Assembly (NCBI GenBank): GCA_002455605.1 | Contig: DKLE01000009.1 | Span: 1 to 13,095, forward strand | Source: Firmicutes bacterium UBA6648 | Lineage (GTDB): Bacteria > Bacillota > Clostridia > Peptostreptococcales > Anaerovoracaceae | Direction: 5' to 3' | DNA: 13,095 nt | In this document: one piece after another, positions 5,137-11,706 of the stretch | How the letters are laid out: each line of letters begins with the position of its first letter | Numbering within the stretch: the stretch's first letter is position 1 | Program-made: the position numbers and the translations under genes | Notes under the pieces: generated by a model | Told to the model about the DNA's origin: nothing | The model's database searches: none | The model's input: only the letters and a program-made list of their open reading frames with translations

Positions 5137-6369
5137 ATGGAAAACGCTGAAAGAAAAAATCGATTTGCGGCGCTTCTGATCATGATTTTAATTGCAGTGG
5201 GATGCCTGATCGCATTACCACTGCTTTTTAGTGGATGCAGCAATGGAATAAATCAGCCAAACAAGCCTACCGCCGGTGAAGAGCCGGAACAGCCTATTGA
5301 GTTAAATATATTTTGTGTAGGTGACATTATGGTGCATCGCTCTCAGATAGCCAGTCAATACGATTCAAGTACCGGAAGGTATGATTACACCAATAATTAC
5401 AAATATGTCAAGGATTACATAAGTCAGGCGGATCTCGCCCTGTGCAATGTAGAGACGACTTTTGCAGGGAAACCATATTCGGGATTCCCAGCTTTTTGTG
5501 CTCCTGATGAGCTGGCTGATGCTTTGAAAGATACGGGCTTTGATGTGGCTTTTACTTCTAATAACCATATGATGGACAGAGGCGGAGCCGGCATGAAGCG
5601 GACCTTGGAAATACTTCGAAGCAAAGGATTTGTTACAGCGGGGAGCCGAATGAATAACCAGGAAGACAGGTTCTCTATGACGGAAGTAAAAGGCATAAAA
5701 ATCGGGGTTGTTTCATATACTTATGAGACACCTACAGGAGGAAAAGGAACAGCATTAAATGGAACGAATATCTCTTCGGAAAATGCGGAACTGATTAATT
5801 CCTTCAGTTATGAAACCTTAGATCAGGATTTGGCAGAGATACAGAAAACCTGTGAAGCGGCCAAGGCTGCAGGAGCCGAGCTTGTTATCCTTTATTACCA
5901 TTGGGGAGAAGAATATCAGACCTCTGCAAACCAGTGGCAGAAGTATATCGCTCAAAGAAGTGTAAACAATATGGATGTGGATATGATTTTTGCTTCCCAT
6001 CCGCATGTTTTGCAGGAAATGGAATATTTAAAAAATGAAGCCACCGGAAAAACCGTTCCGATATTTTACAGCATGGGTAATTTTATATCGAATCAAAGAA
6101 CGGAAACCTTGAATAACCGATATACAGAAGAAGGTATCATTGCTAAGGTCAATTTGAAATATATGAAATCACAGGGGAAAGTAACGGATATATCAATGAG
6201 TGCGGTTCCTACCTGGGTAGAGAAATATGAAGCAGGAGGCAGGCCGGTTTATGAAATTATTCCGTTAGATGATGATCTGCATAAAAATGAAACACTAAGT
6301 GTATCTGGACATTTGTTCCGAGCACAAAAGGCATTGGAGGATGCAAATGGAATACTTAAAACGAATTGA
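5137..6369 (+). CDS. CapA-family (PGA_cap) metallophosphatase-like protein, membrane-anchored
   Basis: The 410-residue protein has a hydrophobic N-terminal segment (about 10-32) ending L-L-F-S-G-C at Cys34, a possible lipobox, then a proline/glutamate-rich linker to about 54. The rest is a poly-gamma-glutamate capsule synthesis (CapA) domain with the expected motifs: V-G-D-I-M-V-H (61-67), N-V-E-T-T-F (104-109), S-N-N-H-M-M-D-R-G (141-149), H-W-G-E-E (255-259), H-P-H (288-290) and S-M-G-N-F-I (312-317). These resemble calcineurin-like phosphoesterases and probably bind metal. Members are extracytoplasmic; CapA of Bacillus takes part in poly-gamma-glutamate export, but capB/capC partners are absent here, so a capsule role is not supported. 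The ribosome site AAGGAA overlaps the nifU-like stop. The gene end overlaps the dipeptidase start. Confidence 0.88.
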   Translation: MENAERKNRFAALLIMILIAVGCLIALPLLFSGCSNGINQPNKPTAGEEPEQPIELNIFCVGDIMVHRSQIASQYDSSTGRYDYTNNYKYVKDYISQADLALCNVETTFAGKPYSGFPAFCAPDELADALKDTGFDVAFTSNNHMMDRGGAGMKRTLEILRSKGFVTAGSRMNNQEDRFSMTEVKGIKIGVVSYTYETPTGGKGTALNGTNISSENAELINSFSYETLDQDLAEIQKTCEAAKAAGAELVILYYHWGEEYQTSANQWQKYIAQRSVNNMDVDMIFASHPHVLQEMEYLKNEATGKTVPIFYSMGNFISNQRTETLNNRYTEEGIIAKVNLKYMKSQGKVTDISMSAVPTWVEKYEAGGRPVYEIIPLDDDLHKNETLSVSGHLFRAQKALEDANGILKTN

Positions 6370-7813
6370 CGAAACCAAAGATGAAATGATAAAGACGCTG
6401 CAGGAGCTGGTATCTATTAAAAGTGTGGAAGACAAGCCTGCTCCGGATGCACCTTTCGGAAAAGGTGTGGCAGAAGCCCTGGATTATATGCTGCAAAAAG
6501 CGGAGGCTGAGGGCTTTGATGCGGAAAACATAGATAATTATGGCGGCCATATAGAGTTTGGGGGCTATATGCTGGATGAAGAGGGGCAAATCGTAGGCAC
6601 CAGTGAAGAAGTAATGGGAATTATCGGACATTTGGATGTGGTTCCTGAAGGTACTGATTGGGAATATGATCCTTTTGGCGGTATTATTGCGGATGGAAAA
6701 ATTTATGGTCGAGGAACAGTCGATAACAAGGGGCCGGTTGTAGCGGCTTTTTATGCCATGAAAGCCTTGAAGGATTCCGGGTATGTGCCGGAAAAGAAGG
6801 TTCGTCTGATTTTGGGATTGGATGAAGAAACCAACTGGAAAGGAATGAAGCACTACTTATCCAAGGTAAAGGCTCCGGATTTTGGTTTTACACCGGATGC
6901 GGAATACCCGGCTATACATGGAGAAAAAGGGATTATGGTTTTTCAATTAGCTAAGAAAATCGGCAAAACCACAGGCAAAGGAATAGAACTGAGAAGCCTC
7001 AAAGGCGGCAATGCGCCCAATATGGTAGCGGATTATGCCAGAGCAGTTATAAGGGCTGACAAAATGGAGGCTTATGAGAAGGTGAAAGAGCTTGCCGCAG
7101 AATATAGAAATACTAGCTGTACAGAGGAAAATCAGGCTGCTTATGGGGCAAAAATTAACTGTAAAGGTATCGGAAAGAGCTTAGAGATCGTGGCCCAAGG
7201 AGTTTCCGCTCACGGAGCTACACCGGAGAATGGAGTAAATGCTATTTCCGTTTTAATGGATTTCTTGAGAAGGATTGACATAATTAATGATGATGTAAAT
7301 GAATTTGTTGAATTTTATAATCAACACATTGGCTTTGAGCTGGATGGAAAATCCATGGGCTGCGGTTTTTCAGATGAACCTTCCGGGAAGCTGGTATTTA
7401 ATGTGGGCCAGGTAGAACTAGAAGGGGAAGCTGTCATGCTTACTGTTAACATTCGATACCCGGTAACACTTAATGATGATAAGGTTTATGAAGCCATGAT
7501 GCCTGTCATCAACAAATACAACATGGGAATTATCAAAATAAAATCCCAGGAACCGATTTATATGCCTGCAGATGATCCGATGATTGAGACGCTTATGGAC
7601 ATTTACAGAGAGCATACCGGAGACAGGGAAAAGCGGCCTATTGTTATAGGCGGAGGAACCTACGCCAGAGCTGCGAAGAATATTGTAGCTTTCGGAAGTA
7701 TTTTTCCTGGAGCTCCCGATCCGTCCCATAAAAAAAATGAGTTCATTGAAATCGACAAGCTTGTATTAAATGCGAAAATTTTTGCAGATGCTATTTACAG
7801 GCTGACCCATTAA
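6347..7813 (+). CDS. pepV: PepV-type M20 dipeptidase
   Basis: The 488-residue protein is a metallopeptidase of the M20A/PepV (Sapep-like) group, which releases amino acids from dipeptides in the cytoplasm using two zinc or manganese ions. Ligand motifs are complete: G-H-L-D-V-V-P-E (His95, catalytic Asp97), G-R-G-T-V-D-N-K-G (Asp126), L-D-E-E-T-N-W-K-G (catalytic Glu160, ligand Glu161), T-P-D-A-E-Y-P (Asp184) and P-S-H-K-K-N-E (His461). The lid domain (about 195-400) carries His289 and Arg370, as expected. Length matches the family. The chosen ATG has GGAGG (6336-6340) at 6 nt; an upstream in-frame start at 6299 and an ATG at 6341 touching the ribosome site are less likely. It overlaps the capA-like gene by 23 nt, suggesting coupled translation. 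Confidence 0.95.
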   Translation: MEYLKRIDETKDEMIKTLQELVSIKSVEDKPAPDAPFGKGVAEALDYMLQKAEAEGFDAENIDNYGGHIEFGGYMLDEEGQIVGTSEEVMGIIGHLDVVPEGTDWEYDPFGGIIADGKIYGRGTVDNKGPVVAAFYAMKALKDSGYVPEKKVRLILGLDEETNWKGMKHYLSKVKAPDFGFTPDAEYPAIHGEKGIMVFQLAKKIGKTTGKGIELRSLKGGNAPNMVADYARAVIRADKMEAYEKVKELAAEYRNTSCTEENQAAYGAKINCKGIGKSLEIVAQGVSAHGATPENGVNAISVLMDFLRRIDIINDDVNEFVEFYNQHIGFELDGKSMGCGFSDEPSGKLVFNVGQVELEGEAVMLTVNIRYPVTLNDDKVYEAMMPVINKYNMGIIKIKSQEPIYMPADDPMIETLMDIYREHTGDREKRPIVIGGGTYARAAKNIVAFGSIFPGAPDPSHKKNEFIEIDKLVLNAKIFADAIYRLTH

Positions 7814-7822
7814 GTATATAAT
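7794..7822 (+). promoter_or_regulatory. Promoter of the FMN riboswitch-ribU unit
   Basis: TTTACA (7794-7799) and perfect TATAAT (7817-7822) are 17 bp apart. The promoter straddles the pepV stop codon. Transcription would begin near 7829, a few bases before the first paired strand of the riboswitch. Confidence 0.8.
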
Positions 7823-7834
7823 AAAAAACAGAAT

Positions 7835-7956
7835 TGTTTCAGGGGGAGGTGCAAGTCCTCACCGGCGGTAATGAGCTTTGAGCTACGAGTCCGCGAGCCG
7901 AAAGGCAGAATGGGTCAGATCCCCATACCGACGGTATAGTCCGGATGAAAGAAACA
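7835..7956 (+). ncRNA. FMN riboswitch (RFN element) aptamer
   Basis: The aptamer is closed by TGTTTC (7835-7840) pairing with GAAACA (7951-7956). Inside are the hallmark conserved blocks: AGGGGGAGGTGCAAGTCCTC, ACCGGCGGTAATGAG, AGTCCGCGAGCC, GGGTCAGATCCCC, ACCGACGGTATAGTCCGGAT. It binds flavin mononucleotide and here controls the riboflavin transporter gene downstream. The 5' segment TTTCAGGG (7837-7844) can pair with CCCTGAGA (7996-8003), the 5' arm of the terminator (one G-U pair), which would give a ligand-free antiterminator that FMN binding breaks by stabilising the closing stem. That pairing is my inference. Confidence 0.95.
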
Positions 7957-7994
7957 GGCATATTTGATTTATATGCATTTATTTCAGTACATCT

Positions 7995-8028
7995 GCCCTG
8001 AGAATTATCTCAGGGCTTTTTAATTTTT
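7995..8028 (+). terminator. Riboswitch-controlled intrinsic terminator before ribU
   Basis: GCCCTGAGA (7995-8003) and TCTCAGGGC (8008-8016) form a perfect 9-bp stem with an ATTA loop, followed by TTTTTAATTTTT. It sits between aptamer and coding region and should stop transcription when FMN is plentiful. Confidence 0.93.
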
Positions 8029-8051
8029 GAAAAGATTGAGAGGAACTAGAA

Positions 8052-8591
8052 ATGACATCACAAAATAAAACAGTAAGATTAGCCAAAATGGGTATGCTGG
8101 TAGCGATTTCCGTGGTATTGGTATCTATAGTGCGATTTCCGATTTTTCCTGCGGTAGCCTTTTTAGAATATGATCCGGCGGATATTCCCATTATCATAGG
8201 TACTTTTGCTTTTGGCCCTATAGCCGGCCTGATGATCGTTATTATCACTTCTATTTTACAGGGGGTTACTGTCAGCGCGGCCAGCGGTTTATATGGTATT
8301 ATTATGCATATCTTAGCAACGGGCGCATTTGTGCTGGTAGCCGGTTTGCTGTACAAAGGAAACAAGAGCAAAAGAGAAGCAGTGATCGCCTTGGTTGCCG
8401 GAGTTGCTGCGATGACAATCGTCATGGTTATTGCCAATATGATAGTGACTCCTCTTTTTACCGGATGGCCTTTAAGTGCAGTGATGGAAGTCATGCCTTT
8501 TATTGTAGCCTTTAATTTATTAAAGGCCGGAGTCAATTCAATTATTACTTTCTTTTTATATAAAAGAATTTCTCCTTTTTTGCATCGATAA
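8052..8591 (+). CDS. ribU: Riboflavin ECF transporter substrate-binding component
   Basis: A 179-residue, strongly hydrophobic protein with about six predicted membrane helices. It shows RibU-type features: an early L-E-Y-D-P-A-D-I-P loop (39-47) followed by F-G-P-I-A-G-L, a Y-G-I-I-M-H-I-L-A-T-G-A-F helix (81-93), an N-M-I-V-T-P-L-F loop (128-135) and a final N-L-L-K-A-G-V-N-S-I-I-T-F helix. RibU is the S component that captures riboflavin and works with the shared energizing module EcfA-EcfA'-EcfT, which is not in this window. Control by an FMN riboswitch directly upstream supports the assignment strongly. The start has AGAGGAA with short spacing. The gene forms a single-gene unit closed by its own terminator. 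Confidence 0.95.
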   Translation: MTSQNKTVRLAKMGMLVAISVVLVSIVRFPIFPAVAFLEYDPADIPIIIGTFAFGPIAGLMIVIITSILQGVTVSAASGLYGIIMHILATGAFVLVAGLLYKGNKSKREAVIALVAGVAAMTIVMVIANMIVTPLFTGWPLSAVMEVMPFIVAFNLLKAGVNSIITFFLYKRISPFLHR

Positions 8592-8607
8592 TAAGGACAA
8601 GCTTAAG

Positions 8608-8648
8608 AGACCTTGGCAGAAAATTATTTGTCAGGGTCTTATTTTATT
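8608..8648 (+). terminator. Intrinsic terminator of ribU
   Basis: AGACCTTGGCA (8608-8618) pairs with TGTCAGGGTCT (8629-8639), 11 bp including two G-U pairs, 10-nt loop, followed by TATTTTATT. Confidence 0.75.
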
Positions 8649-8707
8649 GGAGGAAGGCCGGAAAGAAATTTCCTGCTGTTTTTCATATTTAATAAAAAGT
8701 AATTATG

Positions 8708-8716
8708 TGTTAAAAT
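8708..8716 (+). promoter_or_regulatory. Candidate extended -10 promoter of the tsaE operon
   Basis: TGT-TAAAAT fits an extended -10, with a poor -35 (TTTAAT, 8688-8693). Its start would fall at about 8722-8724, essentially on the first tsaE ATG, so either the message is leaderless, the start used is the ATG at 8736, or the true promoter is elsewhere. Confidence 0.35.
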
Positions 8717-8723
8717 AAAAGGT

Positions 8724-9158
8724 ATGGATAAATTAATGATAAAAGATGAAAAGCAAACAAAAGAATTTGGGCTGAGGCTTGCGGACAGGCTGGTGCCGGG
8801 AAGTATCGTCGCTCTTATAGGAAATTTGGGAACAGGCAAGACGGCACTGACCAAATATATTGCAGAAGGACTTGGAATAAAGGAAACCATTACAAGCCCT
8901 ACTTTTACTATTGTTCAGGAGTATTACGATGGAAGATTGCCTCTCTATCACTTCGACGTATATAGAATTAATGATGTGGAGGAAATGTTTGAGCTTGGAT
9001 ACGAGGAATATTTTTTCGGGAAAGGTGTCTGCATTGTAGAGTGGGCAGACTTGATTTCAGAAATTATACCGGAGGATGCCATTGTTATAAATATCAGCTA
9101 TGGAGAAAATGAAGGGGAAAGAATTTACGAGATAACAGGATTGGAGGCGGGTTTATGA
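8724..9158 (+). CDS. tsaE: tRNA threonylcarbamoyladenosine biosynthesis ATPase TsaE
   Basis: The 144-residue protein is a TsaE P-loop ATPase. It has Walker A G-N-L-G-T-G-K-T (33-40), the family motif S-P-T-F-T-I-V-Q-E-Y (58-67), H-F-D-V-Y-R (76-81) and V-E-W-A-D (105-109). TsaE binds the TsaB-TsaD complex and uses ATP to reset it during formation of N6-threonylcarbamoyladenosine at tRNA position 37. Length is usual. The start is uncertain: the ATG at 8724 has only AAAGG 1 nt before it, and a second in-frame ATG at 8736 has no good ribosome site either. It leads the cluster and overlaps tsaB by 4 nt (ATGA), consistent with coupled translation of partner subunits. Confidence 0.95.
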   Translation: MDKLMIKDEKQTKEFGLRLADRLVPGSIVALIGNLGTGKTALTKYIAEGLGIKETITSPTFTIVQEYYDGRLPLYHFDVYRINDVEEMFELGYEEYFFGKGVCIVEWADLISEIIPEDAIVINISYGENEGERIYEITGLEAGL

Positions 9159-9904
9159 ATATATTAGCCATTGAAACCACAGGAGCGGCAGCCTCTGTGG
9201 CAGTTATCGATGAAACGGGTCATATTTTTGAAGAAATTTCCGGGGAAACGCTGAACCATTTGCAGTTTTTAATGCCCATGGTGAAGAAGGTACTCGAAAA
9301 AGGTAAATTGCAGATTAACGATTTGACAGCAATCGCTGCTTCAGAAGGACCGGGATCCTTTACCGGTATAAGGATCGGCGTTTCTTCGGCCAGAGCATTG
9401 GCTCAGGCCTTGCAGCTGGAATGTATCAGCGTACCTACATTAAAAACCTTTCTTTACAATGGGGGGAATGATGAAGATATTTTTTGCCCGATATTTGATG
9501 CAAGAAGAAATCAGGTATACGGAGGCGCATATAAATGGTCTGACGATGGTTTTATAGAAGAGGCAGTAGCGGGCAAAGCCTATATGCTTTCGGAGCTTTT
9601 GGAGCTGCTTCGACAGGCTCTGGAACAGGGAGACAGAGAAGTGACTTTCTTTGGAGATGGTGTCGAACCATTTAAGGCTCAAATCGAGGAATGGCAAAAC
9701 ACATCGTTAAATAGCAATATACAAATTAAATTTGCGGATGCTGAAAATAGATATCAAAAGGCATCTTCCGTGGCAAAATTAGCTCTTGAAATGTATAAAA
9801 AAGGGGAAGCCTGCCCTTATAATGAACTGAGGCCCAATTACATGAGAAAGGCCGAAGCAGAAAGAAAATTGGAAGAGGCTCAGGCTGCTGGTGCGGAACG
9901 GTGA
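9155..9904 (+). CDS. tsaB: tRNA threonylcarbamoyladenosine biosynthesis protein TsaB
   Basis: The 249-residue protein is a TsaB-type member of the ASKHA fold. It opens I-L-A-I-E-T-T-G and carries the L-N-H-L-Q-F-L-M-P segment and the diagnostic S-E-G-P-G-S-F-T-G-I-R-I-G motif (65-77), then S-S-A-R-A-L-A-Q-A. TsaB is the non-catalytic partner that dimerises with TsaD and recruits TsaE for t6A37 synthesis; it lacks the metal-binding histidines of TsaD. Its length is close to the usual 220-240 with a slightly longer charged C-terminus (about 225-249). Start and tsaE stop share ATGA. The rimI-like gene begins 14 nt after the stop, a gene order seen in many Bacillota. Confidence 0.95.
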   Translation: MNILAIETTGAAASVAVIDETGHIFEEISGETLNHLQFLMPMVKKVLEKGKLQINDLTAIAASEGPGSFTGIRIGVSSARALAQALQLECISVPTLKTFLYNGGNDEDIFCPIFDARRNQVYGGAYKWSDDGFIEEAVAGKAYMLSELLELLRQALEQGDREVTFFGDGVEPFKAQIEEWQNTSLNSNIQIKFADAENRYQKASSVAKLALEMYKKGEACPYNELRPNYMRKAEAERKLEEAQAAGAER

Positions 9905-9917
9905 AGGGATGAAACAG

Positions 9918-10358
9918 ATGGTTATCAGAGAGGCAGAGCAGCGTGATATCAAGCCGATGGCTCAGCTGGATATTATCTGCTTTCATGAACCTTGGAGTGA
10001 AGAAGCCTTTCGAAGTGAAATCATGGAAAATGACAGGGCTTTTTATATAGTGGCTGAAATTGATGATAAGCTTGTAGGATATGCGGGACTATGGGCTATT
10101 GTGGATGAAGGGCATATTACAAATGTTGCAGTGGCTCCCGAATGCAGAAGAATGGGAATCGGCAGGGCGATCATTTCGGTTCTTCTTGAGGTTGCTGAAC
10201 AAAACGGGCTGAACAGCTTTACATTGGAAGTCAGGGAATCCAATCTGCCTGCACAGGCTTTATATCAGGAATTCAACTTTAAGCCTGCAGGAATACGTAA
10301 GGGCTATTATTTAGATAACGGCGAAAATGCAATAATTATGTGGCGTAAGAATGAATAA
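9918..10358 (+). CDS. rimI: RimI-like GNAT N-acetyltransferase
   Basis: A 146-residue GNAT-fold protein. The acetyl-CoA phosphate loop is R-R-M-G-I-G (77-82) after N-V-A-V-A-P, with L-E-V-R-E-S-N (103-109) and A-L-Y-Q-E-F-N-F (114-121), the last containing the probable general-acid Tyr116, all typical of RimI. RimI acetylates the N-terminal alanine of ribosomal protein S18 in enterobacteria; in other bacteria the substrate range is less certain. The neighbouring tsaB/tsaD support the RimI name. The ATG at 9918 was chosen because AAGGG (9904-9908) is 9 nt upstream; the in-frame GTG at 9891 and the ATG at 9909 directly abutting the ribosome site are less likely. Confidence 0.9.
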   Translation: MVIREAEQRDIKPMAQLDIICFHEPWSEEAFRSEIMENDRAFYIVAEIDDKLVGYAGLWAIVDEGHITNVAVAPECRRMGIGRAIISVLLEVAEQNGLNSFTLEVRESNLPAQALYQEFNFKPAGIRKGYYLDNGENAIIMWRKNE

Positions 10359-10411
10359 AACCATTTACCTTTGAAATACTAAGAAAAAAAGCATTTTGGA
10401 GGTATTGAGTG

Positions 10412-10648
10412 ATGATAAGCTATTATGGCGATAACAGAGACAGAAATAATTATTATTATAACGCGTATGACGATGACTATTATAATGATATGAGCAATCC
10501 GATGTCCAATTGCAGCAGATTTGAAAGAAGACACGATTTTAGTACATTTAATATGTCAAACTACATGTCGTGTGAGAACTGCAGGCATTTTTCTGCGGAT
10601 AATAAATGCATTGTGCGTGCAGATACACATATGGGGAGTATGGAATGA
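10412..10648 (+). CDS. Small tyrosine-rich, cysteine-containing protein of unknown function
   Basis: I do not recognise this 78-residue protein. The first half is rich in Tyr, Asp and Asn (Y-Y-Y-N-A-Y-D-D-D-Y-Y). The second half has a compact cysteine motif, M-S-C-E-N-C-R-H-F followed by K-C-I-V-R-A, which is C-x2-C-x8-C with a histidine two residues after the second cysteine, plus an earlier lone Cys. This could bind zinc or another metal. It has a strong GGAGG (10398-10402), 9 nt before the ATG (a GTG one codon earlier is also possible), and its stop overlaps the tsaD start (ATGA). The strong ribosome site and tight coupling make it a genuine gene and a candidate accessory to tsaD or simply an operon passenger. 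Confidence 0.75.
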   Translation: MISYYGDNRDRNNYYYNAYDDDYYNDMSNPMSNCSRFERRHDFSTFNMSNYMSCENCRHFSADNKCIVRADTHMGSME

Positions 10649-11670
10649 AAAACGGAAAATTTTTAACAATGGCAATTGAATCAAGCTGTGATGAAACTTC
10701 GGTGGCATTGCTTTTGGAAGGAAGAGAAGTGCTGTCCAATATCATTTCCTCACAGATAAAGGTACATCAGGTTTTTGGAGGTGTTGTACCTGAAATTGCA
10801 TCGAGACATCATCTGGAAAATATAAATAATGTTACTCAGCAAGCACTGGACGAAGCTGGAGTGACGTTAGATGATGTAGATTTGATCGGAGTGACCTGCG
10901 GTCCCGGTCTTGTGGGCGCATTACTTATTGGGTTGGCATCAGCAAAGGCTTTTGCTCTTGCCAAGAATATTCCTCTGGTAGGGGTACATCATATACAAGG
11001 GCACATTAGTGCCAACTACATACAATATCCGGAACTGGAACCTCCTTTTATGGCCTTGGTTGTTTCCGGAGGACACACCAATATCGTAGAAGTGAAAGAT
11101 TATAATTCCTTTGAAGTTCTGGGAGGCACCAGAGATGATGCTGCAGGGGAGGCCTTTGACAAGGTGGCAAGAGTTCTTGGACTGGGATACCCCGGAGGTC
11201 CGCTGATCGATAAAATTGCGAGGGAGGGAAACCCGGAGGCTATTCCCTTTAAAAGGGTCTTTCTGGAAAAGGGAAGCTACGACTTCAGCTTCAGCGGCAT
11301 AAAGACCGGAGTTTTAAATTATATTAATTCGGAGAAGCAGGCAGGAAGAGCTATTAATGCGGCAGATGTAGCTGCCAGTTTCCAGCAGGCTGTTATGGAT
11401 GTAATCGTTACAAAAGCTGTCAATGCCGCAAAAGAAATGAAAAAGGATAAAATTGTTTTGGCAGGAGGAGTTGCCGCTAACAGTAAGCTTAGGGAAATGC
11501 TTTCAGAGGCGTGTGACAACAACGGAATTCAACTGTTCCGTCCTGCACCGGTTTTATGTACAGACAATGCGGCAATGATCGGATGTGCAGCCTATTACAA
11601 ATATAAGGCGGGTTTTGTCAGTGACTTAACCCTGGATGCGTATCCCAATTTACCGCTTACTGCTGAATAG
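10645..11670 (+). CDS. tsaD: tRNA N6-adenosine threonylcarbamoyltransferase TsaD
   Basis: The 341-residue protein is the catalytic TsaD/Kae1/Qri7 enzyme that transfers threonylcarbamoyl from TC-AMP to A37 of ANN-decoding tRNAs. Diagnostic motifs are all present: I-E-S-S-C-D-E-T (11-18), G-G-V-V-P-E-I-A-S-R-H-H (45-56), metal ligands His116 and His120 in H-H-I-Q-G-H and Asp307 in C-T-D-N-A-A-M, S-G-G-H-T-N-I-V (141-148), the G-E-A-F-D-K-V-A-R segment (168-176), F-S-F-S-G-I-K-T (214-221) and A-G-G-V-A-A-N-S (273-280). Length is typical. The start at 10645 has GGGGAG at 6 nt; an in-frame ATG at 10606 lies inside the preceding gene. TsaC, which makes TC-AMP, is not in the window. Confidence 0.97.
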   Translation: MKNGKFLTMAIESSCDETSVALLLEGREVLSNIISSQIKVHQVFGGVVPEIASRHHLENINNVTQQALDEAGVTLDDVDLIGVTCGPGLVGALLIGLASAKAFALAKNIPLVGVHHIQGHISANYIQYPELEPPFMALVVSGGHTNIVEVKDYNSFEVLGGTRDDAAGEAFDKVARVLGLGYPGGPLIDKIAREGNPEAIPFKRVFLEKGSYDFSFSGIKTGVLNYINSEKQAGRAINAADVAASFQQAVMDVIVTKAVNAAKEMKKDKIVLAGGVAANSKLREMLSEACDNNGIQLFRPAPVLCTDNAAMIGCAAYYKYKAGFVSDLTLDAYPNLPLTAE

Positions 11671-11706
11671 CAGTATGGAAAATAATTTTTACTATGGAGA
11701 TATAAA

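Noticed and set aside
6356..6853. Minus-strand open frame of 165 codons opposite the pepV start
   Set aside because: No recognisable motif, and the opposite strand encodes well-supported catalytic motifs of PepV.
7979..8536. Long open frame (185 codons) on the minus strand opposite ribU
   Set aside because: It is antisense to a clear RibU gene, has low-complexity Ile/Thr/Ala-rich content typical of a shadow of membrane-protein codons, and its end lies in the riboswitch terminator region.
8661..8685. Small hairpin GGAAA-GAAA-TTTCC followed by a short T run before tsaE
   Set aside because: Only a 5-bp A+T-rich stem, separated from the T run, and the stronger ribU terminator lies just upstream.
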